A stretch of DNA of 64,000 nt from Amycolatopsis sp. NBRC 101858 (lineage in GTDB: Bacteria; Actinomycetota; Actinomycetes; Mycobacteriales; Pseudonocardiaceae). Positions 17,846-26,934 of this stretch are shown piece after piece. The notes below the pieces were generated by a model. The model was given only the letters and a program-made list of their open reading frames with translations, was not told the DNA's origin and ran no database searches. The translations under genes and the position numbers were made by a program. How positions within the stretch are numbered: the stretch's first letter is position 1; each line of letters begins with the position of its first letter. The DNA lies in the NCBI RefSeq assembly GCF_030269325.1, contig NZ_BSTD01000002.1, positions 310,001 through 374,000 on the forward strand. The letters run 5' to 3'.

Positions 17846-20800
17846 CTAGATCTTCGCGCACTGTCCGGCGGACGGGCCGCGGACGGTGTTCGGGAGGTCG
17901 TAGTCCGTCGGCACCGGCGAGTTGGCCGCGCAGGCCAGCGGGCCGCCGATCGTGCTGGACGTCAGCACCGGCCCGTGGTTGCCGGTCAGCGCGACCGGGC
18001 CGCCCACCTGCGTCAGCTCGATCGACACCTGGCCGGTCGCGCCGGTGATCGCCACCGGGCCGTCGACCTTCGTGCGGTTGAGCACGACCTGAGCCGCGCC
18101 GGTCGCGGCCAGCGGGCCCTTGATCTCCCCGCCGCGGACGATCAGCGACGCGCCGGAGCCCACCGTCACCGGGCCCGACACCGTCGCGTCCTGCAGGCAC
18201 ACCGTGCCCGACGAGACGGTGAGCGGCCCGGAAGACGCACCCGTGATCGTCTTGGTGCAGGACGCGTCCGGCTTGCCCAGCAGCTCGAACTCGGCCAGCT
18301 GCGCCGGGGCGCCGGTGCTGGTCGCGGTCACTTCGAGCTTGTAGTAGGCGTAGTGCGCCGGGTTGGCCACCTTGAATGCGCGGGTCTGCTGCCGCCAGCT
18401 GAACGCCTGGTTCGTCTGCTGGTCGGCCACCGCCCAGGTCTTGCCGTCGTAGGAGCCCTTCAGCGTCCAGCTCTTCGGGTCGCCCGCACCGGTCTGGGAC
18501 GTCAGCGTGTAGTGGCTGACGGCCTCGTCGGTCGAGTTGAGCTGGTACTGCACGGCCCCGGTGACGGCGGCCTGCGTACGCGAGGTGTTGTCGAGCAACG
18601 CACCCGCGTTCGAGCCGTCCGAAGTGGACAGTGTGCCCTTGCCGTCGCCGGTCTCGTCGTGCAACGGCGTCGGCACGGCGTTGTCCTTGGTGATGGACGT
18701 CGGCGCGTCGTTCGGGCCGGTGCCCCACTTCGACGGGTTCGGGCCCATGTCGAAGTCGATGACCCCACCGCGGGAGATGACGTCCTGCGGCAGCGACGTG
18801 GAGCTGTACGCCTTGCCGTTGACCTTCACACCCTGGACGTAGACGTTCTTCGCGCTGTTCTTCGGCGCGTTGATCACCAGGTTCTTGCCGCCGGCCAGGT
18901 GGATCGTGGCCTTCTTGAACAGCGGCGACCCGATCGCGTAGTTCGGGCTGCCCATCTGCAGCGGGTAGAAGCCCAGCGCGCTGAAGATGTACCACGCGGA
19001 CATCTCGCCGTTGTCCTCGTCACCGGCGTAGCCCTGGCCGATCTCGGCGCCGTTGTAGAGCCGCGAGAGGGCCTCGCGGACCTTCGCCTGCGTCTTCGAC
19101 GGCTGACCCGCGTAGTCGTACATGTAGAGCAGGTGGTGCGCCGGCTGGTTGGAGTGGCCGTACTGGCCCATCCGCACGTCCCGCGCCTCCCGCATCTCGT
19201 GGATCACGCCCCCGTAGGAACCCGGGTAGTTGGCGGTCTCCTGGTCGGCGAAGAACTGGTCCAGCTTGTTCGCCAGGCCCGCCTGACCGCCGTAGAGGTT
19301 CGCCAGGCCCTTGCCGTCCTGCGGCACGGTGAAGGCCATGCCCCAGCCGTCGGTCTCGGTGTAGTCACCACCCCACGAGCGCGGGTCGTACTGGTCCTTC
19401 GTCTTGGTGAACTTCCCGCTCGCGTCCTTGCCCTGGAAGAACCCGGTGCTCGGGTCGAACAGGTTCACGTACTGCTGGGCGCGGCTGGTGAAGTACTCGT
19501 AGTTCTCCTGGTACTCCGCCTTGCGGGGGTCGTTCGGCGCGGCTTCGTCGGCCAGCTTCTTCGACAGGTTGGCGATGCCGAAGTCGTTGACGTAGCCCTC
19601 GATCGCCCACGAGAAGCCCTCGCTGGCGGTGTTGGGCGTGTAGCCGAGGAAGATGCCCTGGTCCAGGCCCTTGCGGCCGACCGCCGAGTTCGGCGGGGTG
19701 ACCGTGGCGTTCTTCACCGCCGCGTCGTAGGCCGACTTGACGTCGAAGTTCTTGACGCCCTTGAGGTAGGCGTCGGCGAACGCGACGTCGGAGCTCGTGC
19801 CGGTCATCAGGTCCGCGTAGCCGGGGGAGGACCAGCGCGCGATCCAGCCGCCGTCGCGGTACTGCTGCACGAACCCGTCGACCATCTTCCCGGCCATGTC
19901 CGGCGTGAGCAGCGAGTACGCCGGCCACGTCGTGCGGTAGGTGTCCCAGAAGCCGTTGTTGACGTACATCTGGCCGTCGACCACCTTCGACCCGGTCTGG
20001 GTCAGGGTGTCCGCGCCGGTCTTCGGCGACACGGGGCTCGCGTACTTGTACGCGGGCTTGTCGGCGGTGCCGGTGTTCTCGAACTGCGAGTTCGGGTACA
20101 GGAACAGCCGGTACAGGTTCGAGTAGAGCGTCGTGAGCTGGTCCTTCGACGCGCCCTCGACCTCGATCACCTTCAGCTGGTCGTCCCACGCCTTCTGCGC
20201 GGCGTCGCGGACGGTGTCGAAGGTCGCGGCCGGGGCGATCTCCTGGGCGAGGTTCTTCTTCGCCTGGTCGACGCTGATCAGCGACGTCGCGATCCGCATG
20301 TTCACCGTCTTGTCGGCGCCCGCGTCGAACCGCAGGTACCCGGTGACGTTGTCGCGGCCCTGACCGGTGAGCTTGCCTCCGGCGGTGACGGGCTTGTCGA
20401 ACGTCGCGTAGACGAACATCCGGCCCGCGCCGGCGTACACGTTGGTCTCGGTGTAGCCCGAGAGCGTGCCGCTGGCGGGGTCGAGCGTGAGCCCGGCCGA
20501 GTTGTTGACGCTGTCGAAGATCAGGCTCGAGTCCGCGCCCGGGAACGAGAACTTCATCATCGCCGCGTGGTCGGTCGGCGCGATCTCGGTCTTGATCCCG
20601 TTCTGGAACTGCACACCGTAGTAGTGCGCCCGCGCGACCTCGTCGCTGTGCTTGAACGGCAGCGCCCGCGCGTCGCGGTTGGCGTCGGGTACCCCGGCGG
20701 CCGCGGACGGCATCACCTGGAACGCCTGCCGGTCACCCATCCACGGGCTCGGCTCGTGGCTCACGCTGAACGCCTGCAGCTGCGGGAGGTTCTGCGCGTT

Positions 20801-22156
20801 GTTCTGGGTGCTGTAGTTGTAGAGCCAGCTGCCCGAGCCGGCGTCGGTGACCGGGGTCCAGAAGTTGAACCCGTGCGGCACCGCCGTGGCCGGGAAGTTG
20901 TTGCCCCGGGAGAACGTGCTGTTGGCCATCGTGCCCCGCGTGGTGACCACGTTGTCGCTCGGGCGGGCGCTCGCGGGCGGGGTCGGGGTCGCCGACACCT
21001 TCACGTCGTCCAGCCAGCCCTGCAGCGAGCCGGGGCCGTTCGGGTTGTCGTACCCGACCAGGATCCGGTCGATCGTCTTGCCCTTGGCGACCTGCCCGAT
21101 CGCCGAGCGCACCAGGTTCCACTGGTTGGCGTAGAGCACCTTCGAGGCACCCTGGCCCTCCGGCGTCAGCGGGAAGCCGTACTGGTCGGTCGCGCCGAGG
21201 TTGCGCAGGTAGGTGCCGTCGGTGAAGGCGAGGTCGATCGCGACGTTGGTGCTCGGGTACTTCAGGTCGCCGGTGATGAACTGCGGCTGCACCTTGTACG
21301 AGAGCTCGGTCGAGGCCACGACCGGGACGTTCACGTCGAAGATCTTGTTGTACGACCAGCCGTGCCCGGCCTCGGTCTGGCTGCCGGAGTAGCGGAACGC
21401 CTTGAGCCCGGTGAAGCCGACGCGGTTCTTGTTCGTGTACCCGCTGGTCGGGCCGGAGTCGACGAAGCTGCGCATGTTCGGCAGCGGCGGCGGTGCCGGG
21501 TCGTCGTTGGCCAGCAGCAGCTCCGAGAGCTGCAGGATCGGGCCGCCGTTGTTGGCCGTGACGTTCAGCCGGAAGTACTTGAACGCCGCACTCGGCGCGG
21601 CCAGCTTGTAGTCCTTCTGCTGGAACCGCGCGGTGAACGCCTGGCCGGCCTGCTTGTCCAGGTCGGTCCAGGTGCTCGCGTCGTTCGAGCCCTGCAGCGT
21701 CCAGTCCTTCGGGTCGCGCTCGTCGAAGTCGTTGGCCGAGGAGATCGCGTAGTGCGTGATCGACGTGGCCTCCGACAGCGAGACCTGTGCCCACGCCGTC
21801 GGGTCCCACGACAGCCACTTCGTGTCCGTGGTGCCGTCGAAGAGGTTCGACACCACCTCGCCGCCGTCGGTGTTCTCGCTGCTGGCGCTGCTCTCGGTGA
21901 CCTTGCCGCGGATGTCACCGGGGATCGCGGTGCCGTTCGCACCGTTCACGCCGAAGGCACGCGGCTTGCCCGCCGCGTCGGTGTCGACCGTGTCGGTCCA
22001 CGTCGGCTGGACGTCACCGGCCTCGAAGGAGGACGAGAAGTCGGCGGGAAGGGCTTCGTCCGCGGCGGACGCCGTGGCGGGGAGGGCGACCAGGCCGGCG
22101 GCGACCACGGCGGCGGTCACCAGGAAAGCGACCGGCGGTCTGGCGCTTCGGGGCAT
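17846..22156 (-). CDS. secreted multidomain GH92 family glycosidase (Gln at general-acid position)
   Basis: 1436-residue exported enzyme. MPRSARPPVAFLVTAAVVAAGLVALPATASA is a signal peptide with an ASA-A cleavage site. Next come a discoidin-like module (about residues 75-215, WTLQGSNDASTW), a beta-sandwich linker, and the GH92 catalytic unit starting at VVTTRGTMANSTFSRGNNFPATAVPHG. A second discoidin-like module (WTLKGSYDGKTWAV) follows. The C-terminal 140 residues are repetitive (GPVTVGSGASLIVRGGEIKGPL), probably a beta-helix. The acid motif reads HSNQPAHH (Gln1004) and the later motif GDEDNGEMSAW, as in GH92-1. A terminator follows. It is divergent from the secreted esterase at 22304. Predicted role: release of mannose from phosphomannan or related fungal glycans. 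Confidence 0.95.
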   Translation of the reverse strand: MPRSARPPVAFLVTAAVVAAGLVALPATASAADEALPADFSSSFEAGDVQPTWTDTVDTDAAGKPRAFGVNGANGTAIPGDIRGKVTESSASSENTDGGEVVSNLFDGTTDTKWLSWDPTAWAQVSLSEATSITHYAISSANDFDERDPKDWTLQGSNDASTWTDLDKQAGQAFTARFQQKDYKLAAPSAAFKYFRLNVTANNGGPILQLSELLLANDDPAPPPLPNMRSFVDSGPTSGYTNKNRVGFTGLKAFRYSGSQTEAGHGWSYNKIFDVNVPVVASTELSYKVQPQFITGDLKYPSTNVAIDLAFTDGTYLRNLGATDQYGFPLTPEGQGASKVLYANQWNLVRSAIGQVAKGKTIDRILVGYDNPNGPGSLQGWLDDVKVSATPTPPASARPSDNVVTTRGTMANSTFSRGNNFPATAVPHGFNFWTPVTDAGSGSWLYNYSTQNNAQNLPQLQAFSVSHEPSPWMGDRQAFQVMPSAAAGVPDANRDARALPFKHSDEVARAHYYGVQFQNGIKTEIAPTDHAAMMKFSFPGADSSLIFDSVNNSAGLTLDPASGTLSGYTETNVYAGAGRMFVYATFDKPVTAGGKLTGQGRDNVTGYLRFDAGADKTVNMRIATSLISVDQAKKNLAQEIAPAATFDTVRDAAQKAWDDQLKVIEVEGASKDQLTTLYSNLYRLFLYPNSQFENTGTADKPAYKYASPVSPKTGADTLTQTGSKVVDGQMYVNNGFWDTYRTTWPAYSLLTPDMAGKMVDGFVQQYRDGGWIARWSSPGYADLMTGTSSDVAFADAYLKGVKNFDVKSAYDAAVKNATVTPPNSAVGRKGLDQGIFLGYTPNTASEGFSWAIEGYVNDFGIANLSKKLADEAAPNDPRKAEYQENYEYFTSRAQQYVNLFDPSTGFFQGKDASGKFTKTKDQYDPRSWGGDYTETDGWGMAFTVPQDGKGLANLYGGQAGLANKLDQFFADQETANYPGSYGGVIHEMREARDVRMGQYGHSNQPAHHLLYMYDYAGQPSKTQAKVREALSRLYNGAEIGQGYAGDEDNGEMSAWYIFSALGFYPLQMGSPNYAIGSPLFKKATIHLAGGKNLVINAPKNSAKNVYVQGVKVNGKAYSSTSLPQDVISRGGVIDFDMGPNPSKWGTGPNDAPTSITKDNAVPTPLHDETGDGKGTLSTSDGSNAGALLDNTSRTQAAVTGAVQYQLNSTDEAVSHYTLTSQTGAGDPKSWTLKGSYDGKTWAVADQQTNQAFSWRQQTRAFKVANPAHYAYYKLEVTATSTGAPAQLAEFELLGKPDASCTKTITGASSGPLTVSSGTVCLQDATVSGPVTVGSGASLIVRGGEIKGPLAATGAAQVVLNRTKVDGPVAITGATGQVSIELTQVGGPVALTGNHGPVLTSSTIGGPLACAANSPVPTDYDLPNTVRGPSAGQCAKI

Positions 22157-22303
22157 CGTTGCTCCAAGCTCTGGAGGGTGAACTGGGGACCGACGGACGG
22201 GGGACCGGCGGCGCCCAGAGAGCGAAACGCGCGGGTGACATCGATGTCAAGACCGGTCGGCAAACCTGGCCAGAACTGGACAACCGAGGGAACGGGGAAC
22301 CCG

Positions 22304-23932
22304 ATGAGACCAGTCCGGATCTTCACCGCACTGACCGCACTCCTGCTCGCCACCACCGGATTCGCCCCGGTGGCCGCCACCGCCGCGACGGGTTCCCCCG
22401 TCCGGCCGATCACCACCTGCGGCGACCTGGTCCGCGGGTACCCCCTCCCGGGCGCCGCCACGCACGTCACCTCGGCCGCCGTCATCGCCGCGACCGCCAC
22501 CGACCCCGAGTACTGCGGCGTGCAGGGCTACGTCGACCCGGCCGTGCACTTCGAGCTGCGGCTGCCCACCAAGACCTACGCCGGCCGCTACCTGCAGTAC
22601 GGCTGCGGCGGCTTCTGCGGCATCGTCAACCCGCCGCCCTTCGCCGACTGCGACCTGCCCCACGGCGGCGACGTCGCGGTCGCCGCCACCGACGACGGCC
22701 ACGTCGGCAAGACCCCCGCCGTCGTCGACGACGGCAGCTGGGGCGCGAACGACCAGGCCGCGCGCGACGACTTCGAGTTCCGCGGACCCCACGTCGTCGC
22801 CCGTGCCTCGAAGGCGATCATCCAGGCGTTCTACGGCTCGCCGCCGCGCAAGTCCTACTTCACCGGCTGCTCCGACGGCGGCCGCGAAGGCCTCCTGCTC
22901 GCCCAGCGCTACCCGGCCGACTTCGACGGCATCGTCGCCGGCGCACCCGCCGGCTACTGGAGCCCCCTGCTGGAGTTCCAGGCCTGGCTCGCGCGGGTGA
23001 ACAACGCCGCCGACGGCAGCCCGATCCTCACCGCGGCGAAGCTGCCCGCCCTGCACAGCGCCGTCCTCGCCGCCTGCGACCGGCTCGACGGGCTCGCCGA
23101 CGGCCAGCTCGAAGACCCCCGCGCGTGCCGCTTCGACCCGGCGACGCTGACCTGCCACGGCCCCGACACGCCGTCGTGCCTCACCCCGGCCCAGGTCGCC
23201 GCGACCCGCAGGATCTACTCGCCGCCCACCGACGGCCACGGCACGCTCCTCTACCCCGGCGGTGAGCAGCGCGGCTCGGAGCTGTCCTGGGCCGGGTGGA
23301 TCATCCCCACCCCCGAGACCGGCGGCGTCGCCTTCGCCCGCAGCCTCGCCGACAACTACCTGCGCTACCTCGGCTACCCGATCGGGGCACCCGCCTCGAC
23401 CGTCGACACCTTCGTCTTCACCCGGCGCGAGTTCGACCGGCTCACCCCGGTCGGCGTCCGCTACAACGCGATGAGCCTCGACCTCTCGGCGTTCCGGCAG
23501 CGCGGCGGCAAGCTCGTCCTGTGGCACGGCTGGGCCGACGAGGCGATCCCGCCGGCGAGCACGCTCGACTACTACCAGCGCCTCACCCACGGCCGCGGCC
23601 AGGACTGGGCACGGCTGTTCATGGTCCCGTCGCTCTACCACTGCGGCGGTGGCACCACGCTCACCGAGTTCGACCCGCTGAAGCAGCTCGTCGCCTGGGT
23701 CGAACGCGGCACCGCACCCACCGTGGCGACGGCAACGGGCCGCGACGCCGCCGGGAACGTCACCCGCACGCGGCCGGTGTACCCGTATCCCCAGCGCGCG
23801 GTCTACGACGGCACCGGCAGCGTCGACGACGCGGCCAACTTCCGCCCGGCCCCGCCGCTCGCGCCGGTCCGGGACGTCGTCGACTGGGCCGGGAACGGGC
23901 TCTACGCGATCCCGGGGCCGGTGGCCCGGTAA
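22304..23932 (+). CDS. secreted tannase/feruloyl esterase family hydrolase
   Basis: 542-residue exported alpha/beta hydrolase. MRPVRIFTALTALLLATTGFAPVAATAA is the signal peptide. The nucleophile motif GCSDGGREGLLLAQRYPADFDGIVAGAPA, the Asp in WADEAIPP and the His in LYHCGGG form the family's CS-D-HC arrangement, in which Cys beside the Ser and the His form a disulfide. YLQYGCGGFCG is also conserved. Substrates of the family are gallate or hydroxycinnamate esters of plant polymers; which one cannot be told. It is divergent from GH92-2, across 147 bp with no clear -35/-10. No partner genes follow in the same operon. Confidence 0.94.
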   Translation: MRPVRIFTALTALLLATTGFAPVAATAATGSPVRPITTCGDLVRGYPLPGAATHVTSAAVIAATATDPEYCGVQGYVDPAVHFELRLPTKTYAGRYLQYGCGGFCGIVNPPPFADCDLPHGGDVAVAATDDGHVGKTPAVVDDGSWGANDQAARDDFEFRGPHVVARASKAIIQAFYGSPPRKSYFTGCSDGGREGLLLAQRYPADFDGIVAGAPAGYWSPLLEFQAWLARVNNAADGSPILTAAKLPALHSAVLAACDRLDGLADGQLEDPRACRFDPATLTCHGPDTPSCLTPAQVAATRRIYSPPTDGHGTLLYPGGEQRGSELSWAGWIIPTPETGGVAFARSLADNYLRYLGYPIGAPASTVDTFVFTRREFDRLTPVGVRYNAMSLDLSAFRQRGGKLVLWHGWADEAIPPASTLDYYQRLTHGRGQDWARLFMVPSLYHCGGGTTLTEFDPLKQLVAWVERGTAPTVATATGRDAAGNVTRTRPVYPYPQRAVYDGTGSVDDAANFRPAPPLAPVRDVVDWAGNGLYAIPGPVAR

Positions 23933-23973
23933 ACCGGTCACGCGGCTCCGGCGTCGTCGCTAAGGTCACGATC

Positions 23974-24612
23974 ATGACGACACCGGAGCCCGCCGACCGC
24001 GTCCTGTCCCGTGCCTCGCTCGCCGAAGGCGACCCCACCCGGTGGTTCGACCAGCTCTACACCGCCGCCGCCCGCGGCGAGGCCGAGGTGCCGTGGACCC
24101 GCGGCACGCCCAACGCGGACCTGGCCGCCTGGACGCCGCCCGGTGAGGGCCGCCGGGCACTGGTGGTGGGCAGCGCCCTGGGCGACGACTCGGAACTGCT
24201 GGCCTCGGCAGGCTGGGCGGTAACGGGCTTCGACGTCGCCCCGACGGCGGTCGAAGCCGCCCGCACCCGGTTCCCGGAGTCCGCGGTGGACTACGTGGTG
24301 GCGGACCTGCTGAAACCGCCGGGGGAGTGGCACCAGGTGTTCGACCTGGTCGTGGAGATCATGAACATCCAGGCGATGCCCCGCGACTTCCGCACGGCGG
24401 CGCTGACGTCGCTGGCCGGGTTCCTCGCGCCCGGCGGCACGCTGATCGTGTCGGAGGTCGCGGAGGAGAACTTCGACATGGCGACGTGGGTGAGCCCACC
24501 GTGGCCGTTCAGCCGCGAAGAGGTCGAGTCGGTCGCCCAGGAAGGCGTCAAGCTGGTGACCCTGGAACGCATCCGCGACGGCGCGCGCCACTGGGCGGAG
24601 TTCACCCGCTGA
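23974..24612 (+). CDS. class I SAM-dependent methyltransferase
   Basis: 212-residue Rossmann methyltransferase. RALVVGSALGDDSELLASAGWAVTGFDVAPTAVEAARTRFP contains the SAM-binding motif I and the acidic residue at the end of strand 2. VDYVVADLLKPPGEWHQVFDLVVEIMNIQAMP and FLAPGGTLIVSEV give motifs II-IV. It resembles the thiopurine methyltransferase/TehB branch, which methylates small molecules. The start is fixed by TAAGGT (23961-23966) exactly 7 nt before ATG, giving a leaderless mRNA. It lies 41 bp after the esterase and is convergent with the M20 peptidase. Confidence 0.92.
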   Translation: MTTPEPADRVLSRASLAEGDPTRWFDQLYTAAARGEAEVPWTRGTPNADLAAWTPPGEGRRALVVGSALGDDSELLASAGWAVTGFDVAPTAVEAARTRFPESAVDYVVADLLKPPGEWHQVFDLVVEIMNIQAMPRDFRTAALTSLAGFLAPGGTLIVSEVAEENFDMATWVSPPWPFSREEVESVAQEGVKLVTLERIRDGARHWAEFTR

Positions 24613-24631
24613 CCGCCCTTCATGGCGCGGT

Positions 24632-25930
24632 CTAGCAGTCCGCGAGAAACCGGGACAGCACCCGCGTCCCGAAGTGGAGGCCCTCCACCGGGACCCGCTC
24701 GTCCACCCCGTGCGCCATCGCGCGGTACTGGAAGCCCTTCGGCAGCCACAGCGGTGCGAACCCGTAGTTCGCGATCCCCAGCTGCGCGAACGCCTTCGCG
24801 TCCGTCCCGCCGCCCAGGCAATACGGCACCACCACCGCCTCGGGATCCTCCGCCCGCAACGCCGAAGCCATCGCCGAGAACCACGGCGAGTCCACCGGGG
24901 CCTGCACCGGCGGCTGGTGCGCCACGAACTCGCGCGTCACGCCCTCGCCGAGCAGCTCGTCCAGGGCAGCGAACAACGACTCCTCGGTCCCCGGCAGCAC
25001 CCGCACGTCCACCTGCGCGGTCGCCGTCGTCGGGATCACGTTCACCTTGTAACCCGCGTCCAGCATCGTCGGGGTCGTGCTGTTGCGGACCGTTGGCAGC
25101 ACCAGGCCGCCCGCCGGACCCAGCGCCGCGACCGCCGCGTCCACGCCGTCCGAAGAGGACAGATCCACCGGCACGCCGAGCGCGGCACCCGTCCGCTCCA
25201 GGAACGCCCGCACCGCCGGGGTCAGCGTCACCGGCCAGCGGTGCGCCGCGATCCGGTGCACCGCACCCACCAACCGGGTGACGGCGTTCTCGTCGTTGGG
25301 CCGCGACCCGTGCCCGGCGCGGCCGCGCGCGGTCAACCGCAGGTGCGCCGTGCCGCGCTCGGCCGTCCCGATCGGGTACAGGTGCACGTCGTGCCCGTCG
25401 GCCGCCGGCACGTGGTAGGTGTAGCCGCCCGACTCGCTGATCGCCGCCTCGCAGCCTTCGAACAGCTCCGGGTGCTCGGCGACCAGCCAGTGCGCGCCCC
25501 ACTCGCCGCGGTCCTCCTCGTCGGCGACGAACGCCAGCACCAGCTCACGCCGCGGGCGCACCCCGCCGGCCAGCGCGGCGAGCACCATCGCCACGAAGTC
25601 CTTCATGTCCGTCGCGCCGCGGCCCCACAGGTAGCCGTCGCGGACCTCGCCGGCGAACGGGTCCACCGACCAGTCCGCGGCGTCAGCCGGCACGACGTCC
25701 AGGTGTCCCTGCACCAGCAGCGCGGGCAACGACGGATCGGTACCGGGTACCCGCGCGATCACGCTGGCCCGCCCCGGCGCGGCCTCCAGGATCTTCGCCG
25801 GGATGCCGAGGGAGTCCAGGAACGCCGCCACGTACTCCGCGGCCGGCCGTTCGGGCTCGGCGTCGTTGTTCCCGCGGTTGGTCGTGTCGAACCGGATCAG
25901 GTCCGCGCACAGCTCGACGACGTCAGCCAT
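24632..25930 (-). CDS. M20 family metallopeptidase
   Basis: 432-residue dizinc exopeptidase of the M20/M25/M40 group, probably cytosolic. Metal and catalytic residues are visible: His and Asp of QGHLDVVPAD, Asp of GRGATDMKDF, the Glu pair of VADEEDRGEWGA, and the distal His of AMAHGVDERVPVEG. The dimerisation domain begins near RLTARGRAGHGSRPNDENAV. It overlaps the M55 gene by 8 bp, so both are one transcript. With M55 and the divergent Dpp transporter it probably trims imported di- and oligopeptides. Confidence 0.95.
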   Translation of the reverse strand: MADVVELCADLIRFDTTNRGNNDAEPERPAAEYVAAFLDSLGIPAKILEAAPGRASVIARVPGTDPSLPALLVQGHLDVVPADAADWSVDPFAGEVRDGYLWGRGATDMKDFVAMVLAALAGGVRPRRELVLAFVADEEDRGEWGAHWLVAEHPELFEGCEAAISESGGYTYHVPAADGHDVHLYPIGTAERGTAHLRLTARGRAGHGSRPNDENAVTRLVGAVHRIAAHRWPVTLTPAVRAFLERTGAALGVPVDLSSSDGVDAAVAALGPAGGLVLPTVRNSTTPTMLDAGYKVNVIPTTATAQVDVRVLPGTEESLFAALDELLGEGVTREFVAHQPPVQAPVDSPWFSAMASALRAEDPEAVVVPYCLGGGTDAKAFAQLGIANYGFAPLWLPKGFQYRAMAHGVDERVPVEGLHFGTRVLSRFLADC

Positions 25931-26750
25931 AGATGCCCTGCACCGCCCCGCCCGCGATCGCCGTGACGACCTTGAACGCCTTCATCGCCTCGGTCATGTT
26001 CACCGCGTCGAACCCGACCCGCCGGGTGCCGATCTGCTCCACCGTCGGGATCACCGCCGTCGCCTGCGCGAGGTGGCTCGCGTCGAACTCCACCTCGATC
26101 CGGTGCGACCCCACCTGCCGTTCCTCCCGCCCGGCCCGCGCCATCGCGTCGGCCGCCGCGCCGGTCAGCAGGTCCGCGGTGCGCGCCGGCGGCAGGCAGA
26201 TCGCCGCGTACCGGCTGACGCACTCCTTCACCTGGACCAGCTCCGCCTCCGGAGCGTAATCACGGGCGTCGTCGCACGTTTTGTCGTCACCCGAAACGAG
26301 CAGGACGGGGACGCCGTACTCCGCGGCCATCGCCGCGTTGAGCCGGCCCTCGCTCGCCGGGACGTCGTCCAGCCACACCCCGGTGATCTGGTTCTCCAGG
26401 TAGGTGTGGGAAAGCACGCCGTCGAACCCGGCGCCGGCGTGGTAGCCCAGGAACACCAAACCGTCCACGCCGGAGTCGATGCCCTGCATCATCGACAGCG
26501 GCTTGTGCCGCCCGGTCAGCATCCTCGCCCGCGGGTCCAGGTCCTCCAGCAGCAGGTTCCGCTGCGACGAATGCGCCTCGTTGACCAGCACATCCGCCGC
26601 GCCGGCCGCGTACAGCCCGGCCAGCACCGCGTTGACGTCCCCGGTGAACAGCCGCCGGAAGCGGTCCCACTGCGGCGAACCGGGCACGACGTCGTCGGTC
26701 CAGGTGACGCCGGTGGCGCCCTCCATGTCCGCCGAGATCAGGATGCGCAT
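25923..26750 (-). CDS. M55 family D-aminopeptidase (DppA-like)
   Basis: 275-residue self-compartmentalising zinc peptidase. The metal-binding set of DppA can be followed: Asp and Glu in ISADMEGATGV at the N-terminus, His in NEAHSSQRN, His in LGYHAGAG and Glu in PASEGRLNAAMA. DppA releases D-Ala from D-Ala-containing peptides and is encoded with a dipeptide ABC transporter in Bacillus; here the transporter is divergent. The start at ATG 26750 lies 7 nt after TAGAGT (26758-26763, minus), implying a leaderless mRNA; the upstream GTG at 26759 falls inside the -10. Role: recycling of wall-derived D-peptides. Confidence 0.93.
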   Translation of the reverse strand: MRILISADMEGATGVTWTDDVVPGSPQWDRFRRLFTGDVNAVLAGLYAAGAADVLVNEAHSSQRNLLLEDLDPRARMLTGRHKPLSMMQGIDSGVDGLVFLGYHAGAGFDGVLSHTYLENQITGVWLDDVPASEGRLNAAMAAEYGVPVLLVSGDDKTCDDARDYAPEAELVQVKECVSRYAAICLPPARTADLLTGAAADAMARAGREERQVGSHRIEVEFDASHLAQATAVIPTVEQIGTRRVGFDAVNMTEAMKAFKVVTAIAGGAVQGIYG

Positions 26751-26801
26751 GCCCGGCACTCTAACCAGGCCGCCGCGGCCCCGGGCACGGCTCCCCGCTC
26801 A

Positions 26802-26835
26802 CGGTGTGTCACCGAACCCGATCGATAACGATCGG
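26802..26835. promoter_or_regulatory. two operator-like palindromes between peptidase and transporter operons
   Basis: CGGTG-tgt-CACCG (26802-26814) and the 18-bp palindrome CCGATCGATAACGATCGG (26818-26835, 7-bp arms, ATAA centre) lie in the divergent intergenic region, upstream of both transcription units. No regulator gene is adjacent. A coregulatory role is inferred from position. Confidence 0.5.
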
Positions 26836-26934
26836 ACACCTGCCGAGGCGGCAACATATTGCGCGGTTGTCCGGGTATGTGGTTACTTCTCGTCCTTGGG
26901 GAGGCTCACAGCGAGAACGATGGGGTGGTTTTTG

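Noticed and set aside
17975..23932. A 1985-codon open frame on the plus strand
   Set aside because: It runs antisense to the secreted GH92 gene, then enters the esterase in frame. Only the esterase part (from 22304) has a signal peptide and family motifs. The rest is Arg/Val/Gly-rich, as expected from high-GC codon bias on the opposite strand.
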